In this document: positions 62,077-64,000 of the stretch, in pieces
Numbering within the stretch: position 1 is the first letter of the stretch
How the letters are laid out: the number at the start of each line of letters is the position of its first letter
DNA from: Caulobacter sp. CCUG 60055
GTDB lineage: Bacteria; Pseudomonadota; Alphaproteobacteria; Caulobacterales; Caulobacteraceae
Assembly (NCBI RefSeq): GCF_022750545.1
Contig: NZ_PUIC01000005.1
Coordinates: 186,001-250,000 of the forward strand
Length of the DNA: 64,000 bases
Direction: 5' to 3'
Program-made: the position numbers and the translations under genes
Notes under the pieces: model-generated
Seen by the model: only the letters and a program-made list of their open reading frames with translations
Databases searched by the model: none
What the model was told of the DNA's origin: nothing

Positions 62077-62985
62077 ATGGATCGTCGCCCCCTGCCCGAC
62101 CTGGCCGTGTTCGCCCTCGTCGCCGAACGGCGCAGCTTTCGCCGGGCGGCCGCCGAGCTGGGGGTCTCCGCCTCGGCCCTGAGCCACGCCATCCGCAATA
62201 TCGAGACCCGGCTGGGCGTGCGCCTGCTGCATCGGACCACCCGCAGCGTCGCGCCCACCGAGGCGGGCGAGCGGCTGCTGGCGCGGCTGGCCCCGGCCCT
62301 GGCCGACATCGACGAGGCCCTGAACGAGGTGGCCAGCTTCCGCGACCGGCCGTCGGGCCGGCTGCGGCTGAACATGGCGCGCTCGGCGGCCCGCATGCTC
62401 ATCGCGCCGGAGGTCGGCGGCTTCCTCAAGGCCTATCCCGACATCCGGCTGGAGATCGTCACCGACGACGGCCTGGTCGACATCGTCGCCGGCGGGTTCG
62501 ACGCCGGCCTGCGCCTGGGCGAGAGCCTGCAGGCCGACATGATCGCGGTGCCGGTCAGCGGCGACGTGCGGTTGGTGGCCGTGGGCTCGCCCGACTATCT
62601 GCGCCGCTGCGGCGCGCCAGCCTCGCCCGCCGACCTGACCGGCCATGTCTGCTTTCGCACCCGCTTTCCCAGCGGGGCGATGTTCCCCTGGGAGTTCGAG
62701 CGGCGGGGCGAGACGGCGGTCGTGCATGTCGACGGCCCGCTGGTCTCGGACGAGGCCGAGGTCATCCGGCAGGCCGCGTTGCAGGGCGCGGGCCTGGCCT
62801 TCCTGTTCGAGGGCCTGGTCCAGGCCGAGATCGCCGACGGCCGCCTGGTCCAGGTGCTGCCGGACTGGTGCGAGAGCTTCCCCGGCTTCTTCCTCTATTA
62901 TCCCAGCCGGCGGCAGGTCTCGCCGGCCCTGCGCGCCTTCATCGACTGGATGCGATGGCCGAGGCCTTCCCGCCGAGCTCCATGA
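62077..62985 (+). CDS. LysR-family regulator
   Basis: The 302-aa protein has the winged helix (LAVFALVAERRSFRRAAAEL, VSASALSHAIRNIETRLGVR) and a CrgA-type ligand-binding domain. Divergent arrangement with the aldo/keto reductase makes that gene its likely target. The 3' end overlaps the end of the lysE-type gene on the other strand by 47 bp. Confidence 0.9.
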   Translation: MDRRPLPDLAVFALVAERRSFRRAAAELGVSASALSHAIRNIETRLGVRLLHRTTRSVAPTEAGERLLARLAPALADIDEALNEVASFRDRPSGRLRLNMARSAARMLIAPEVGGFLKAYPDIRLEIVTDDGLVDIVAGGFDAGLRLGESLQADMIAVPVSGDVRLVAVGSPDYLRRCGAPASPADLTGHVCFRTRFPSGAMFPWEFERRGETAVVHVDGPLVSDEAEVIRQAALQGAGLAFLFEGLVQAEIADGRLVQVLPDWCESFPGFFLYYPSRRQVSPALRAFIDWMRWPRPSRRAP

Positions 62986-63571
62986 AGAACGGGATCAGCG
63001 AGGCCAGCAGCAGCAGGGCCATGGCGATATTGAACGTCCGCAGCGCCGTCGGCCGGTCGAGGAAACGCCGCAGCCCTTGGCCGAACCCCGCCCAGGAGGC
63101 GACGCACGGGCCGTTGATCAGGGTGAAGATCACGGCCACCGCCACCACGTTGAAGACGTAGCCGGCGGTCGGGGCGTAGGCGGTGACCGCGCCCAGCGCC
63201 ATGGCCCAGGCCTTGGGGTTGACCCACTGGAAGGCGGCGGCCTGGAGAAAGGTCATCGGCTCGCCGTCGGCGGCGCCGGCCTTGAGGCCCTCGGCGGTGG
63301 CGATGCGCCAGGCCAGATAGACCATGTAGGCCGCCCCAGCCCAGCGCAGCACGTCGTAGAGCCAGGGCGCCAGGGCGAACAGGCCGCCCAGGCCCCAGCC
63401 GACGGCGACGACCATCGGGCCGAAGCCGACGCTGACGCCCAGCATGTGCGGCACGCTGCGCCGGAACCCGAAATTGGCCCCCGAGGCCAGCAGCATCATG
63501 TTGTTCGGCCCCGGCGTGATCGACGCGACGAAAGCGAAGAGCGCCAGGGCGGCGACCAGGCTCGGGGTCAT
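62939..63571 (-). CDS. LysE-family amino-acid/metabolite exporter
   Basis: The 210-aa protein has about six membrane helices and the RhtB/LysE-family start ALALFAFVASITPGPNNMML, with FQWVNPKAWAMALGAVTAYA near residue 110. Members export amino acids or homoserine lactones. ATG 63571 lies 9 nt after GAGG and overlaps the stop of the small upstream protein gene (ATGA). A MocR-type regulator is divergent nearby, a common pairing for this exporter family, so regulation by it is likely. Confidence 0.9.
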   Translation of the reverse strand: MTPSLVAALALFAFVASITPGPNNMMLLASGANFGFRRSVPHMLGVSVGFGPMVVAVGWGLGGLFALAPWLYDVLRWAGAAYMVYLAWRIATAEGLKAGAADGEPMTFLQAAAFQWVNPKAWAMALGAVTAYAPTAGYVFNVVAVAVIFTLINGPCVASWAGFGQGLRRFLDRPTALRTFNIAMALLLLASLIPFFMELGGKASAIASSR

Positions 63572-63819
63572 CGGCCGCACCTCGACAGCGGGACCGGCTC
63601 CAGGGGCGTTCCCACCTTGGCCAGGACGTAGGGCGAAGACATGTCGACCGCGCAGGCGGCCGGCGGGGCGGCCGGCTTGGCCGCCTCCGCTCCGGATACG
63701 GGCGTCGTCGCGCCAAGCGAGGCAACCGCCAGGGCGGCGACCAGGGCGAGCGCGGCGAACAGGCCCGCGACGACCAGGCCACGGAGGGGCGGACCACGCG
63801 CGGGGACGGAAATTTCCAT
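63568..63819 (-). CDS. Small single-pass membrane or exported protein
   Basis: The 83-aa protein has a basic N-terminus, one hydrophobic helix (GLVVAGLFAALALVAALAVA), an Ala/Pro-rich stretch and a C-terminal part with two cysteines (PPAACAVDM and SRCGR). I do not recognise it. I chose ATG 63819; upstream in-frame ATGs at 63846 and 63882 would place a perfect dyad inside the gene. Coupling to the lysE-type gene suggests a joint role. Confidence 0.65.
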   Translation of the reverse strand: MEISVPARGPPLRGLVVAGLFAALALVAALAVASLGATTPVSGAEAAKPAAPPAACAVDMSSPYVLAKVGTPLEPVPLSRCGR

Positions 63820-63836
63820 GGGAGGCGGGACGCTTT

Positions 63837-63863
63837 GGATCGACATTGCATCAATGTCGATCC
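63837..63863. promoter_or_regulatory. Perfect 12-bp inverted repeat
   Basis: GGATCGACATTG and its complement are separated by CAT, 17 bp before the small membrane-protein start. It is a strong candidate operator for the divergent MocR-type regulator or an mRNA hairpin. Confidence 0.55.
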
Positions 63864-63886
63864 GTATTGCATCACGGGTCAAATAC

Positions 63887-63909
63887 TATATTGTCACTAT
63901 GACAATATA
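63887..63909. promoter_or_regulatory. Perfect 10-bp inverted repeat TATATTGTCA
   Basis: TATATTGTCA and TGACAATATA flank CTA in an AT-rich patch 17 bp before the MocR-type start. A third GACAAT follows at 63913-63918, so the same half-site recurs as a direct repeat. The pattern fits a dimeric regulator controlling both directions. Confidence 0.6.
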
Positions 63910-63926
63910 CGAGACAATCGACGCGC

Positions 63927-64000
63927 ATGGCTGACTGGCTCCCCACCCTGCCCGAGACCGAGACGCCGATCTTCGAGCGGCTGATCGAGGCCCTGGCCGC
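63927..64000 (+). CDS. MocR/GntR-type PLP-dependent regulator, first 24 residues
   Basis: The gene runs off the right edge. The visible start MADWLPTLPETETPIFERLI with EALA matches the N-terminus of MocR-type regulators (GntR winged helix fused to an aminotransferase-like domain). The divergent LysE exporter supports this. Too little is visible to judge the full protein. Confidence 0.65.
   Translation, partial: MADWLPTLPETETPIFERLIEALA

Overview
This window is chromosomal DNA from a very GC-rich alphaproteobacterium. The gene set and order (argJ next to a SurA-like isomerase and secA, ubiG-lysC, ptsP, rodZ-ispG-prfA, prmC, a DUF4167 protein and clpB, plus a Flp-type pilin) point to the Caulobacteraceae, probably Caulobacter or Phenylobacterium. 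That placement is inferred from gene content and composition, not from a marker gene. Genes are tightly packed. The only stretch over 300 bp without a protein gene is 1026-1414, which holds a cobalamin riboswitch. I found no rRNA, tRNA, CRISPR array, insertion sequence or prophage.

Layout. 1-444: start of an exported amidohydrolase that runs off the left edge. 510-9468: a vitamin B12 locus. cobP is on the minus strand. On the plus strand a riboswitch leads into an overlapping operon btuB-cobC-btuF-btuC-btuD-cbiB-cobQ, which imports corrinoids and completes them. 9641-14723: small accessory genes (a DGPF/YCII protein, a membrane methyltransferase, an argP/argO regulator-exporter pair, a lipocalin-like protein, a Tyr/Gly-rich envelope protein, a lipoprotein) and a decayed AraC-type regulator. 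14720-31961: core housekeeping block (clpB, DUF4167, prmC, prfA, ispG, rodZ-like, ptsP, lysC, ubiG), interrupted by an OhrR-like regulator, a MOSC protein, a YihY/BrkB membrane protein, a glycine-zipper protein and an EamA transporter.

32050-43608: a beta-lactamase-fold hydrolase, an 80-aa orphan, an SDR enzyme, DUF1178-nitrilase, grxC, comF, a methyltransferase, then the flp-mutT-argJ-PPIase group facing away from secA. 43698-55707: MFS/ArsR, DoxX-carotenoid oxygenase/TetR, epoxide hydrolase, threonine aldolase, a truncated M48 peptidase, a frameshifted CBS-GGDEF-EAL gene, nitronate monooxygenase and guanine deaminase. 55898-64000: a LysR-controlled three-gene redox cassette, accA, a malyl-CoA-lyase-like gene, aldo/keto reductase with a LysR, and a LysE exporter opposite a MocR-type regulator cut by the right edge.

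Most interesting points: (1) mutT and flp both seem to begin at CTG codons that overlap the upstream TGA stop. (2) One CTAG tetranucleotide supplies both stop codons at four convergent gene pairs, and at a fifth where one partner is a pseudogene. (3) A GTTCAG-N5-GTTCA(G/A) direct repeat lies upstream of two unrelated-looking small glycine-zipper envelope proteins 15 kb apart. (4) Two perfect inverted repeats lie in the MocR/LysE divergent promoter. (5) There are several decayed genes. No clearly new multi-gene system stands out; the best candidates are the small-protein regulon and the LysR redox cassette.
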